In this document: piece after piece, positions 56,869 to 64,000 of the stretch
Position numbering within the stretch: position 1 is the first letter of the stretch
How the letters are laid out: every line of letters starts with the position of its first letter
DNA from: Paraburkholderia bonniea
GTDB lineage: Bacteria > Pseudomonadota > Gammaproteobacteria > Burkholderiales > Burkholderiaceae
Direction: 5' to 3'
DNA: 64,000 nt
NCBI RefSeq assembly: GCF_009455625.1
Contig: NZ_QPEQ01000001.1
Span: forward strand, 248,001-312,000
Notes under the pieces: generated by a model
What the model was told of the DNA's origin: nothing
What the model saw: only the letters and a program-made list of their open reading frames with translations
The model's database searches: none
Program-made: the position numbers and the translations under genes

Positions 56869-56990
56869 GTTTTCTGGGTACGTGGCTTGTTGAGGGGGGG
56901 GCTGTGCGTATGAGATGTGATCTCGATAGAAGGGGCGCTGGTTATATCAAGTGCAAAAGAGGGATGTTTGACTTCGGCCGCTGGCCAGAT

Positions 56991-57012
56991 AATCGTTGCG
57001 GAACGATTTTTT
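56991..57012 (+). terminator. Small terminator at the entry of the AT-rich island
   Basis: AATCGTT (56991-56997) pairs with AACGATT (57002-57008) around GCGG, with six T at 57007-57012. No supported gene ends before it. The gap 56730-57153 otherwise holds only the livK terminator and the presumed promoter of the next gene. Confidence 0.7.
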
Positions 57013-57153
57013 GCGAATTGTTACTAAAAGTAACTTTGGTAATAGGTAAAAGCAGATGCTGATTTAAGGTTTTACGCCAGGACGTGCCGCTGGTATAGAT
57101 AAATATATTAGTAAATTCAGTGAATTTTATGTTGGTGATTTGATGGAGTTGTA

Positions 57154-57528
57154 ATGCTTGTTGCAAATAAAGATGGCGTTTTAAACGTTTCAAAAAATAA
57201 TCCGCCGGTAACTGAAAATTCTCCACTTATAAAAAAAGAAGGGCGTTCGTGGAGTATTGATTTTACGTTGTCAAAATCACAAAGAGCAGTTTTGGCTGGC
57301 GCTGGTTTAATGGCATTAGGTGTGACAGTGAATATCTGGTGTGCGTTTAAAACGCGGCAATGCTCGATGGTTGATCCGGATGAGCAGCGTGCATGTTTGA
57401 ATCAGGCTGCGGCAGGTTCTTTTAAAATGGTTGGGGCGGTAGGGATGGTTTCGTTCATGGCGGGTTTTTGGCTTTTAGTGAAGCAAGGCTACGATCGCTA
57501 TATGACAAGCGGTGATTTGAATAATTAA
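57154..57528 (+). CDS. Small two-helix membrane protein 1 of the AT-rich array
   Basis: A 124-residue protein of unknown family. Layout: polar N-terminus (1-43), TM1 about 45-64, a 24-residue loop with Cys70 and Cys81, TM2 about 88-109, short tail. ENSPLI at 21-26 fits the eukaryotic acidic dileucine pattern (E-x-x-x-L-I) and sits on the same side of the membrane as the tail. There is no cleavable signal peptide. GGAG precedes the ATG. It is first of five similar genes, all AT-rich and co-directional. A helical hairpin with polar ends recalls membrane-inserted effectors such as chlamydial Inc proteins, but no sequence kinship is claimed. Confidence 0.7.
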   Translation: MLVANKDGVLNVSKNNPPVTENSPLIKKEGRSWSIDFTLSKSQRAVLAGAGLMALGVTVNIWCAFKTRQCSMVDPDEQRACLNQAAAGSFKMVGAVGMVSFMAGFWLLVKQGYDRYMTSGDLNN

Positions 57529-57614
57529 CTCCGTAATGGCGGCGCTGGGTTTTTCAGCGGATGGATGTGTTTTTTAATTTTGAATATGTTTTGTTTTAGG
57601 TGGGCGGAGGGATT

Positions 57615-58064
57615 ATGAGTGCTGTTGCTGGTAAAGATACCATTTTGATGCAGGATATTGAATTTAACGATGATAATTTGTTGATTAATTCTGGTATGAC
57701 AGAAACCAGTTCATTGTTGACGGAAAGTGGCGAGCCAAAGGAGAGAAAGGTGGTTGCACCTGCAACTTTGGCAAGGGCCTGTTGCGTATTGATTCCGCTT
57801 TTTGCCATCACGGTAATTGGGATCTGCCTGGATGTTTACGCAGAGCGTGCGAAAATGGATTGCCAGGGGCTTGATGGCGAAAATGTGAAGGATTGCATGA
57901 ATACGATTATGGGCGGCCATTTTATGGCGATCAAAGTGGCCGCTATTGGAATGGCAATCTCGGGGTGCATTCCATTAGCGCTTTGGTTCTTGAAGGGTTG
58001 TCTGGAGTCTTGCCTGCAGCAGGAAATTCAGAAAAAATTTTTCCTGCGTGGCAGCAATGTATAG
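57615..58064 (+). CDS. Small two-helix membrane protein 2 of the AT-rich array
   Basis: A 149-residue protein of the same layout as its neighbour: polar N-terminus (1-52), TM1 about 54-74, a loop with Cys83 and Cys94, TM2 about 104-127, tail with further Cys. The stretch MTETSSLLTESGEP (ETSSLL at 30-35) matches the place and pattern of TENSPLI in protein 1, so the two look like diverged duplicates. The ATG at 57615 has GGAGGGA upstream; GTG at 57600 is the alternative. It is 86 bp after gene 1 and possibly co-transcribed. Confidence 0.7.
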   Translation: MSAVAGKDTILMQDIEFNDDNLLINSGMTETSSLLTESGEPKERKVVAPATLARACCVLIPLFAITVIGICLDVYAERAKMDCQGLDGENVKDCMNTIMGGHFMAIKVAAIGMAISGCIPLALWFLKGCLESCLQQEIQKKFFLRGSNV

Positions 58065-58301
58065 CTAGAAGCGTAGGAGGATTATCTGATCTGTTGTAGC
58101 GGCACCGCGGGTGTTCATAAAATTTTGCGATGTGGAACGTTTTTTGGGAGCGGGTTACTTAGGATGAACGCTGCTGGTGCCGTATTGAAATGAATCAATG
58201 GAATACGTTGCTTTGGTGATTTAACTTCTTTGCAGAAGATTGTTTGTTTTTTTGGGCGGTGCCTGAGAGATTTAAATAATTAAAATTTTTAAAGGATAAG
58301 C

Positions 58302-58772
58302 GTGATTTCTAATAGAACAAATGCAGCGCGTGGTCAGGGAGATAATAAATTCGGGGTCGCTGGTCAGGGCAATAAAAATCAATATTCCCTGGATAAGCCG
58401 AAAGAAAATAAAGCCTCCCACCTGCCCATTGCAATAGGCCTTGGCGGCGTGGGCCTTGGTGTAACAACTTTAGCGATTGCTGTGGCGAGCAGGGTTTTTG
58501 CCAGTTCTAATGAGCCCGGCCAGAATCATAAAAATTCGGATGAATTTCAGCGTTACCGTTTAGAAATCACGGCCGTAGTTATCCTTCTCACAAGTACGAT
58601 TTTTCTTATGCATCAATGTCTGCTGTGGTCTGGTGGTAATGCAGCGGGGCAGCAGAAAGATGGTGAATTGGCGCAGCCCAATATTGATAGCAATGGCGAA
58701 AATAGAGATTTTGGGATATTCGATGGGGAAATGTTAGATAGCGATTCGGAGGATGATTTGTTGAGTGAGTAG
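58302..58772 (+). CDS. Small two-helix membrane protein 3 of the AT-rich array
   Basis: A 156-residue protein starting with GTG (AAAGGA upstream). Gly/Asn-rich N-terminus, TM1 about 42-67 (IGLGGVGLGVTTLAIAVA), polar loop without Cys, TM2 about 88-109, then a long acidic tail ending LDSDSEDDLLSE. The tail has an acidic cluster next to a Leu-Leu pair but not the exact E-x-x-x-L-L spacing. The 237-bp gap before it is AT-rich and presumably holds its own promoter. No known family. Confidence 0.65.
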   Translation: MISNRTNAARGQGDNKFGVAGQGNKNQYSLDKPKENKASHLPIAIGLGGVGLGVTTLAIAVASRVFASSNEPGQNHKNSDEFQRYRLEITAVVILLTSTIFLMHQCLLWSGGNAAGQQKDGELAQPNIDSNGENRDFGIFDGEMLDSDSEDDLLSE

Positions 58773-59100
58773 TATGGAAGTTCTTTTTAACGTAAAAAAA
58801 TAAGCGGTATTGTTATATAAAACACGTGAAAATACTAAAATCGGCGTGATGGATTTCTGTTGCTTGTATGTTTTGGGATATTTAATTTCATGCTGGAAGC
58901 AGGTAATTATTGGCGTCGCAGGAAAGGAACGTTTTGTTGAGCGTTGTTACTTAAATGGCCTGGGTAGTGCGGTCTGTAGCAGATTGTGATGCTGTGAATG
59001 AAAATAGAGGGCGTAGTGCTGTCTGGATATGCTGCCGGGAAACGAGAAATTTTGTTGTTAAAAATATCATTATATTATTTAATAATCGGGAGATTTTTTC
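58773..59100. other. 328-bp AT-rich spacer in the array
   Basis: No convincing gene. A 46-codon frame at 58849-58989 with several Cys lacks a ribosome site. The last 50 bp before the next gene are almost only A and T (AATATCATTATATTATTTAA region), a likely promoter region. Confidence 0.4.
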
Positions 59101-59589
59101 ATGGTAAACAGAGTCGGCAGTCAACAAGGTGTACCTCAGGTTAAACCGAAAATCAGTCAGAATTCAACTGGGTGCTGGGGAGGTAAAAAGATTTCTCAAG
59201 GTTCTCCAGAGGGAACAGGTCGTGTGAGTGGTGCGGCTAAGATGAGTATTGGGGGGGTGGCTCTTTCCTTGCTATCCGCGACTGAAATGCTGATCGTCGG
59301 AGGATTGGAAGACAATTATAGAGCTTCTGGTACAGATAATATTTTAAGCGAACATCCAGTAGCCTTTTTCGAAGCTGGGATGGCAGGGTTGCTTGTCGGT
59401 ATGGGGTTAGTAGTTGTAGGTGGTGTATGGACTGCATGTAGCAGTATCGCAAGGATGTTGAATATTGACGAAAAAACGCCGTTGATCATTAAGGATAAAG
59501 CTCCCAGTGGTAGCGGTGATGTTGTAAATTTAAGGGCTGGTGAGAAATCGGATGGAAAAAATATTTCAATCAATGAAAGTAATGTTTAA
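59101..59589 (+). CDS. Small two-helix membrane protein 4 of the AT-rich array
   Basis: A 162-residue protein. Polar, Gly/Ser-rich N-terminus, TM1 about 48-69 (ends in LSATEMLIVGG), acidic loop DNYRASGTDNILSEH, TM2 about 89-112, then a tail with DEKTPLI at 123-129. That heptapeptide is very like the lysosomal sorting signal of LIMP-II (DERAPLI, from memory) and fits E-x-x-x-L-I. GGGAG precedes the ATG. AT-rich like its neighbours. Confidence 0.65.
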   Translation: MVNRVGSQQGVPQVKPKISQNSTGCWGGKKISQGSPEGTGRVSGAAKMSIGGVALSLLSATEMLIVGGLEDNYRASGTDNILSEHPVAFFEAGMAGLLVGMGLVVVGGVWTACSSIARMLNIDEKTPLIIKDKAPSGSGDVVNLRAGEKSDGKNISINESNV

Positions 59590-59822
59590 AACATCGTAAT
59601 AAGCTGGGTCGCGTGCATATTCATACATAACGAATAGCGCGCGGCTTTTTGTATTGCAAGCGATATATTTTATAAAATGAATCTCGTTTTCTTTAGTAGG
59701 CGCGGAATTCACGGCTGATGGTGATGACGACTCCCGTATGCGCCATATTTGGTGAGACAGTAGTTGTCTGGCAAATTTAGCTTGCCAAGGGGTTCAAATA
59801 AAAAATATCAGGAGAGAAAATT

Positions 59823-60314
59823 GTGGTAGTGGGCAATGGAAGTGCAACTATAAGTGTAACGTTCTCTACAAATGCTAATGGAGAGCCGGGTGTCCGACTT
59901 CAGGATAATGAGCCCGGCGGAAACTTAATCGTCAATAATGAAGCAAGAAATGTTAGGCAAATGCGCAATCCGGGTAAGCCTAAAGCTGCAATGGTAATAA
60001 TATCTTTTGGTGCATTTTTATTTATTTCCGGTATCGCTACCCTGATAGCAGACAAAATTTTAATTTCCAGGGCCGCTCCATGCACATCTGACGCTTCCTC
60101 GGCTTCTTCCGCATCATCTCTTTCGTGGAGCGAATCGAGTGAGGCTGATGATGCTGCATGTCTGAGTGCGCCTTTGAAATGGATGATGAATCTGGGTGGT
60201 GTGGGAATTGGTTTTGGGGTGTGTTCTATTTTTGGGGGGAGCATGGTTTTGGTTAAAAATTATCTCTCTGGGACAAGAGATTTAGAAAATATGCCGCTTG
60301 AACCTGAGGCCTGA
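59823..60314 (+). CDS. Small two-helix membrane protein 5 of the AT-rich array
   Basis: A 163-residue protein starting with GTG after CAGGAGAG. N-terminus polar and Asn-rich, TM1 about 55-80, a Ser-rich loop (88-107) flanked by Cys87 and Cys113 as a possible disulfide, TM2 about 121-144, tail LENMPLEPEA. ENMPLE (155-160) is a partial version of the E-x-x-P-L-I motif of proteins 1 and 4. It is the last gene before the 24-bp hairpin terminator. Confidence 0.65.
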   Translation: MVVGNGSATISVTFSTNANGEPGVRLQDNEPGGNLIVNNEARNVRQMRNPGKPKAAMVIISFGAFLFISGIATLIADKILISRAAPCTSDASSASSASSLSWSESSEADDAACLSAPLKWMMNLGGVGIGFGVCSIFGGSMVLVKNYLSGTRDLENMPLEPEA

Positions 60315-60340
60315 TTTTTATATTTCGATAAACAAACAAT

Positions 60341-60392
60341 TTAAAAAAGCCGTAGGTGATTCATCTCGATGAATCACCTACGGCTTTTTTAA
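60341..60392. terminator. 24-bp perfect hairpin, bidirectional terminator
   Basis: The 24 bases at 60341-60364 are the exact complement of 60369-60392, with a 4-nt CTCG loop; arms start TTAAAAAAGCCG and end CGGCTTTTTTAA. It separates convergent genes (small membrane protein 5 and the TPP enzyme) and can act in both directions. Confidence 0.95.
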
Positions 60393-60426
60393 CAGCGGGA
60401 TACCCGCAATCGTGCTCGTGCCCGCT

Positions 60427-62151
60427 TTAGCGTCCAGCCGCTGCGCGCATTTTGCGTCCCTGTTCACGCACCTGTTCAAGCGTGGCCGCTGGCGTGCTCG
60501 CTTCCTGGGGCAGGCGAATCTCAATCAGCGCCGGGCGTTGAGCTGCGACTGCGCGCTCAAAGGCGGGCAGGAATTCAGCCGTATGCTCCACCGTTTCGCC
60601 ATGCGCGCCAAACGAGCGGGCAAACGCGGCGAAGTCGGGATTAGTCAGTCCGGTGCCATGCACGCGCCCTGGATAATGCCGCTCCTGATGCATCCGGATG
60701 GTGCCAAAGTGGCCGTTGTTCACCACGATCAACAGCACCGCCAGGCCATATTGCATGGCCGTGGCGAGTTCCTGGCCCGCCATCATGAAGCAGCCGTCAC
60801 CAGCCAGTGCCACCACCATCCGCTGGGGATGCTGGGCTTTCGCGGCGATGGCTGCGGGCACGCCGTAGCCCATCGCGCCGCTGGTTGGCGCGAGTTGGGA
60901 GCGGAAATGGCGATAGGAAAAATGCCGGTGCAGCCAGGTCGCGTAGTTGCCCGCGCCGTTGGTCACGATAGCGTCCAGTGGCAGCCGCGCGCGTAGCTGC
61001 TGGATGATCTCGCCAAGCTGGACCTCGCCCGGAATCGGTCGTGGCGTGCGCCACTCAAGATAGGCGCCATGGGCTTCGTCAGCGTGGCCTGCCCAGACGG
61101 GGGGCGTTGACGGACGGAGCGCGGCGAGACGCTCCGCGATCTCCGGCATGCCCGAGACAATCGGCAGGTCTGCGGCATAGACCCGTCCTAGTTCTTCCGC
61201 GCCCTGATGCACGTGCACCAGCGTTTGCTTCATCTTTGGAATGCCGAACAGCGTGTACCCCGCTGTGGTCGCTTCGCCGAGCCGCGGGCCGAGTGCCAGT
61301 AGCAGGTCAGCCTGGCCGATACGCTGTGCCAGCGCGGGATTGATGCCAACGCCAACGTCACCGGCGTAGTTCGGATGTTCGTTATCGAGCGTGTCCTGAA
61401 AGCGAAACGCGAGCCCCAGCGGCAACTGCCAGTGCTCGATGAAGCGTTGCAGGTTGGCGCTGGCCTCGGGTGTCCAGCCGCTGCCGCCCGCAATCACCAT
61501 TGGCCGCTGAGCTTGTTCGAGAAGTTGTTGCAGCCGCTCGATCTGCGCGTTGGCTGGCGCGGCCGCGACGCGCTGGTAAGCCGGTGCGCCTGGCACGGCT
61601 GGGCATGGATCACTCAGCATGTCTTCCGGCAGCGATAGCACGACCGGGCCAGGCCGCCCGGAGGTCGCTGCGTGAAATGCATGGCTCAGATACTCGGGCA
61701 CGCGGCGCGGATCGTCGATCTGCGCGACCCATTTCGCCATCTGGCCGAACATGCGGCGATAGTCGATCTCCTGGAAAGCCTCACGGTCGAGATGGTCGCG
61801 CGCGCATTGGCCGATGAGCAGAATCATCGGCGTCGAATCCTGAAACGCCGTATGTACGCCAATTGACGCGTGCGTCGCTCCCGGCCCACGTGTGACGAAT
61901 GCGATGCCGGGGCGGCCGGTCAACTTGCCGGTGGCTTCCGCCATGTTGGCGGCCGCTGCTTCATGACGGCACACGATGGTCTGGATGCGCGCGGTCTCGT
62001 CATGCAACGCATCGAGCGCGGCAAGAAAGCTCTCGCCTGGCACGCAGAACACGCGTTCGACGCCATGCGTCAGCAGCGCATCGACAAGCAGTCGTGCGCC
62101 GGTGGTAGGGGTGGGAGTGCTAGTGCTAATGGAATCGTTGAGCTGCGGCAT
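60427..62151 (-). CDS. Thiamine-diphosphate-dependent enzyme, acetolactate-synthase-like
   Basis: A 574-residue protein with the three TPP-enzyme domains. The catalytic Glu is in [17 protein letters not shown], the FAD/central domain region has [17 protein letters not shown], and the TPP/Mg site is [20 protein letters not shown] then [15 protein letters not shown]. It is related to acetolactate synthase large subunits and benzoylformate decarboxylases; no small regulatory subunit gene follows, so a catabolic or uncharacterised carboligase/decarboxylase is more likely than the anabolic IlvB. The ATG at 62151 (MPQLNDS) gives the family-like start; the longer frame to 62289 is His/Thr-rich. Confidence 0.87.
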   Translation of the reverse strand: MPQLNDSISTSTPTPTTGARLLVDALLTHGVERVFCVPGESFLAALDALHDETARIQTIVCRHEAAAANMAEATGKLTGRPGIAFVTRGPGATHASIGVHTAFQDSTPMILLIGQCARDHLDREAFQEIDYRRMFGQMAKWVAQIDDPRRVPEYLSHAFHAATSGRPGPVVLSLPEDMLSDPCPAVPGAPAYQRVAAAPANAQIERLQQLLEQAQRPMVIAGGSGWTPEASANLQRFIEHWQLPLGLAFRFQDTLDNEHPNYAGDVGVGINPALAQRIGQADLLLALGPRLGEATTAGYTLFGIPKMKQTLVHVHQGAEELGRVYAADLPIVSGMPEIAERLAALRPSTPPVWAGHADEAHGAYLEWRTPRPIPGEVQLGEIIQQLRARLPLDAIVTNGAGNYATWLHRHFSYRHFRSQLAPTSGAMGYGVPAAIAAKAQHPQRMVVALAGDGCFMMAGQELATAMQYGLAVLLIVVNNGHFGTIRMHQERHYPGRVHGTGLTNPDFAAFARSFGAHGETVEHTAEFLPAFERAVAAQRPALIEIRLPQEASTPAATLEQVREQGRKMRAAAGR

Positions 62152-62280
62152 GGCGAAACGGTCTCCGTGAATAGCGATGTCGATGTGGGTTCCCGGACGG
62201 CTGGCTAGCGGGTGGTGCATGGTTGCGTGTGCTGCGCGTGTCATGGTCACATGGCCCATGGTGCGGCGGGTGTTTGAACG

Positions 62281-62320
62281 CCCGGACACACCTGGACATA
62301 CCCGGACGTACCTGGCACGC
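62281..62320. repeat. Short tandem repeat of 10-bp units
   Basis: Four consecutive 10-bp units (CCCGGACACA, CCTGGACATA, CCCGGACGTA, CCTGGCACGC) share the pattern CCYGGACRYA. They lie in the 186-bp gap between sdaA and the TPP enzyme gene. Function unknown. Confidence 0.5.
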
Positions 62321-62337
62321 GTCAGCGTTGCAACACG

Positions 62338-63726
62338 TCAGCACTCGACGATGTTTACCGCGAGCCCACCGCGCGAGGTTTCCTTGTACTTGGTTTTCAT
62401 GTCCGCGCCGGTCTGGCGCATGGTCTTGATGACGGAATCGAGCGAGACGTAGTGGCTGCCGTCGCCGCGCAGCGCCATCCGTGCGGCGTTGACTGCTTTG
62501 ACCGAGGCCATCGCGTTGCGCTCGATACAGGGGATCTGCACCATGCCGCCGACCGGATCGCAGGTCAGGCCGAGGTTGTGTTCCATGCCGATTTCAGCGG
62601 CGTTTTCGACTTGCTTCGGTGTGCCACCCATAACGGCGGCAAGTCCGCCTGCTGCCATGGAGCAGGCCACACCCACCTCGCCCTGACAACCCACCTCCGC
62701 ACCGGAGATCGACGCGTTGAGCTTGTACAGAATGCCAATCGCGGCGGCGGTCATCAGGAAGTCGATCACGCCTTGTGAGGTCGCGCCTGGCATGAAGCGG
62801 GTGTAGTAATGCAGCACCGCCGGAATGATGCCGGCCGCGCCGTTGGTGGGCGCTGTCACGACCCGCCCGCCTGCGGCGTTTTCTTCATTGACGGCAATCG
62901 CATACAGGTTGATCCAGTCGATCATCGACAGCGGATCACGCAATGCGCCTTCCGGGTTGCCAAGCAGCGCGCGGTACAACTGCGGCGCGCGGCGCTTCAC
63001 CTGAAACGGGCCCGGCAGCGTGCCATCGGCGTCGGGGTTGCCGATGCCGCAGCCACGCGCGACACACGATTGCATGACTTCCCAGATCTGCAGCAGCCCG
63101 CTGCGGGTTTCTTCTTCGCTATGCCAGACCCGCTCGTTTTCCCACATTAGTTGCGCGATGCTTTTGCCGGTTGAATGACACAGCGCCAGCAGTTCATCGC
63201 CGCTGCAAAACGGATGGGGCAGGTGATTCACCGCATCGAGCACCTTGGTATTGGGCGCACCTGCCGTCACGATAAAACCGCCGCCGACTGACAGATAAGT
63301 GGTGACACGCAGCGTCTCGCCCTGGGCGTCGAACGCGTGCAGCTTCATGCTGTTGGGATGATCGGCTAGCGCCTGGCGATAGAAGCCGATGTGCTCCTTG
63401 ACGACGAAGGGCACCGGATGCATGCCCAGCAAGGACAGCTGACGTTGAGCCAGGATTGCTGCGAGCTTGGCATTGATGGTGTCCGGGTCGACGCTATCAG
63501 GTGCTTCGCCGAGCAGGCCGAGCATCACGCCACGATCCGTGCCATGGCCCTTGCCGGTGGCACCGAGCGAGCCGTACAGCCCCGCCTTGACACTGGCGGT
63601 GGCCGCGAGCAGCCCATCACGTTCGAGCCCCTGGACGAACATCAGCGCAGCACGCATCGGTCCGACCGTATGCGAGCTGGACGGGCCGATGCCGATTTTG
63701 AAAAGGTCGAACACACTGACTGCCAT
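62338..63726 (-). CDS. sdaA: L-serine ammonia-lyase (serine dehydratase), single-chain type
   Basis: A 462-residue iron-sulfur enzyme that converts L-serine to pyruvate and ammonia. It starts [20 protein letters not shown], the family signature, and later has [35 protein letters not shown] and [20 protein letters not shown] with the cluster-binding Cys residues. The ATG at 63726 has AGGA upstream and is preferred to the start at 63792, which overlaps the previous gene. It follows an unrecognised gene by 29 bp. Confidence 0.95.
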   Translation of the reverse strand: MAVSVFDLFKIGIGPSSSHTVGPMRAALMFVQGLERDGLLAATASVKAGLYGSLGATGKGHGTDRGVMLGLLGEAPDSVDPDTINAKLAAILAQRQLSLLGMHPVPFVVKEHIGFYRQALADHPNSMKLHAFDAQGETLRVTTYLSVGGGFIVTAGAPNTKVLDAVNHLPHPFCSGDELLALCHSTGKSIAQLMWENERVWHSEEETRSGLLQIWEVMQSCVARGCGIGNPDADGTLPGPFQVKRRAPQLYRALLGNPEGALRDPLSMIDWINLYAIAVNEENAAGGRVVTAPTNGAAGIIPAVLHYYTRFMPGATSQGVIDFLMTAAAIGILYKLNASISGAEVGCQGEVGVACSMAAGGLAAVMGGTPKQVENAAEIGMEHNLGLTCDPVGGMVQIPCIERNAMASVKAVNAARMALRGDGSHYVSLDSVIKTMRQTGADMKTKYKETSRGGLAVNIVEC

Positions 63727-63755
63727 AACGGTTCCTGCAAAAAAGCAAAGGGAAA

Positions 63756-63998
63756 TTAACGCGCGGTAAACGGCAGGCACACCGCGAGCCATGCAGGCGG
63801 CGCAGGTGCCAGACGCAGTGCGATGGGCGTGTAGCGCCCCTCTAACCGCGCGGCGAGATAAAACAGTTCAGTTGCATTTTTCGGCTCCCACGGCCCGGTG
63901 TAACCAGGCAAGCCGGCCTCACGGCGCTGGGTGTCCAGCGGCAGGGAGGAGTGGACGAATTCATCGTGGCTTTTCGTGCCGAGGGCATAGGGCGTGAG
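63756..63998 (-). CDS. 3' end of an unrecognised gene (cut by window edge)
   Basis: The minus-strand frame is open from the right edge to a TAA at 63756-63758, about 80 residues. It contains [40 protein letters not shown] and ends VCLPFTAR. It lies 29 bp upstream of sdaA on the same strand, so may share its transcript. I do not recognise the family; the glycine-cleavage protein P often found near sdaA does not match. Confidence 0.5.
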   Translation of the reverse strand, partial: LTPYALGTKSHDEFVHSSLPLDTQRREAGLPGYTGPWEPKNATELFYLAARLEGRYTPIALRLAPAPPAWLAVCLPFTAR

Positions 63999-64000
63999 CC

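Noticed and set aside
56910..57062. 50-codon Cys-containing frame before the membrane-protein array
   Set aside because: A terminator hairpin (56991-57012) lies inside it, and no ribosome site is visible.
58849..58989. 46-codon Cys-containing frame in the array spacer
   Set aside because: No ribosome site and no likeness to the two-helix proteins or to known peptides; could be a decayed gene but not supportable.
60412..60996. 194-codon plus-strand frame over the TPP-enzyme gene
   Set aside because: It is antisense to the conserved C-terminal domain of the TPP enzyme and has no recognisable domain.

Overview
The window looks like chromosomal DNA of a beta-proteobacterium of the family Burkholderiaceae (Burkholderia/Paraburkholderia-like). 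The reasons are the block mnmG-rsmG-parA-parB followed by an atpIBEFHAGDC operon, the TGTTTCACGTGAAACA form of the parS sites, and the many LivGFKHM-type amino-acid ABC importers. mnmG-parAB-atp normally lies close to the replication origin, so the window is probably origin-proximal on the main chromosome. Most genes have a GC-rich, even codon pattern. Two stretches are clearly more AT-rich and use different codons: 49267-51420 (an ankyrin protein) and about 56900-60390 (five small membrane proteins). They look acquired and suggest a host-associated lifestyle.

Layout. 1-6208: end of a YbdK-type carboxylate-amine ligase, a gap holding six TTATCC-type motifs, a MarR regulator, a class I amidotransferase overlapping a MOSC protein, a SET-domain protein and a TctD/TctE-like two-component system. 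6649-9122: phenylalanine catabolism (phhA, phhB) with a divergent Lrp regulator, then a CYTH protein. 9245-13493: a LysR regulator divergent from mmsA and a GMC oxidoreductase. 13503-17054 (minus strand): a compact four-gene set of a 55-residue Cys-repeat peptide, a PaaK/LuxE-like adenylate-forming enzyme, a small GRDP-like protein and a DHA2 exporter. I read this as a candidate undescribed peptide natural-product system. 17662-28119: two consecutive branched-chain amino-acid-type ABC importers, the first with a frameshifted livM, the second with a fused LivM-LivG protein.

28152-32688: the chromosome-partition region, mnmG, rsmG, parA and parB with two parS sites, one doubling as a terminator-like hairpin and one inside mnmG. 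32701-41906: an ion transporter, then the full ATP synthase operon from a good sigma-70-type promoter to a strong terminator. 42055-49266: an acyl-CoA ligase, pheC, a 7-bp minisatellite, hemE, and priA carrying an in-frame Asn-Thr-Gln repeat. 49379-51418: the AT-rich ankyrin/coiled-coil protein. 51562-56729: putA and a LivK-type binding protein.

57154-60314: five consecutive AT-rich genes for proteins of 124-163 residues, each with two closely spaced membrane helices and polar ends. Several carry E-x-x-(P/S)-L-(I/L) motifs in the tails, like eukaryotic acidic dileucine sorting signals. I read them, with the ankyrin protein, as candidate host-directed proteins. A 24-bp perfect hairpin terminator closes this island. 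60427-64000 (minus strand): a TPP-dependent acetolactate-synthase-like enzyme, sdaA, and the 3' end of an unrecognised gene.

No tRNA, rRNA, CRISPR array, transposase or insertion sequence was seen.
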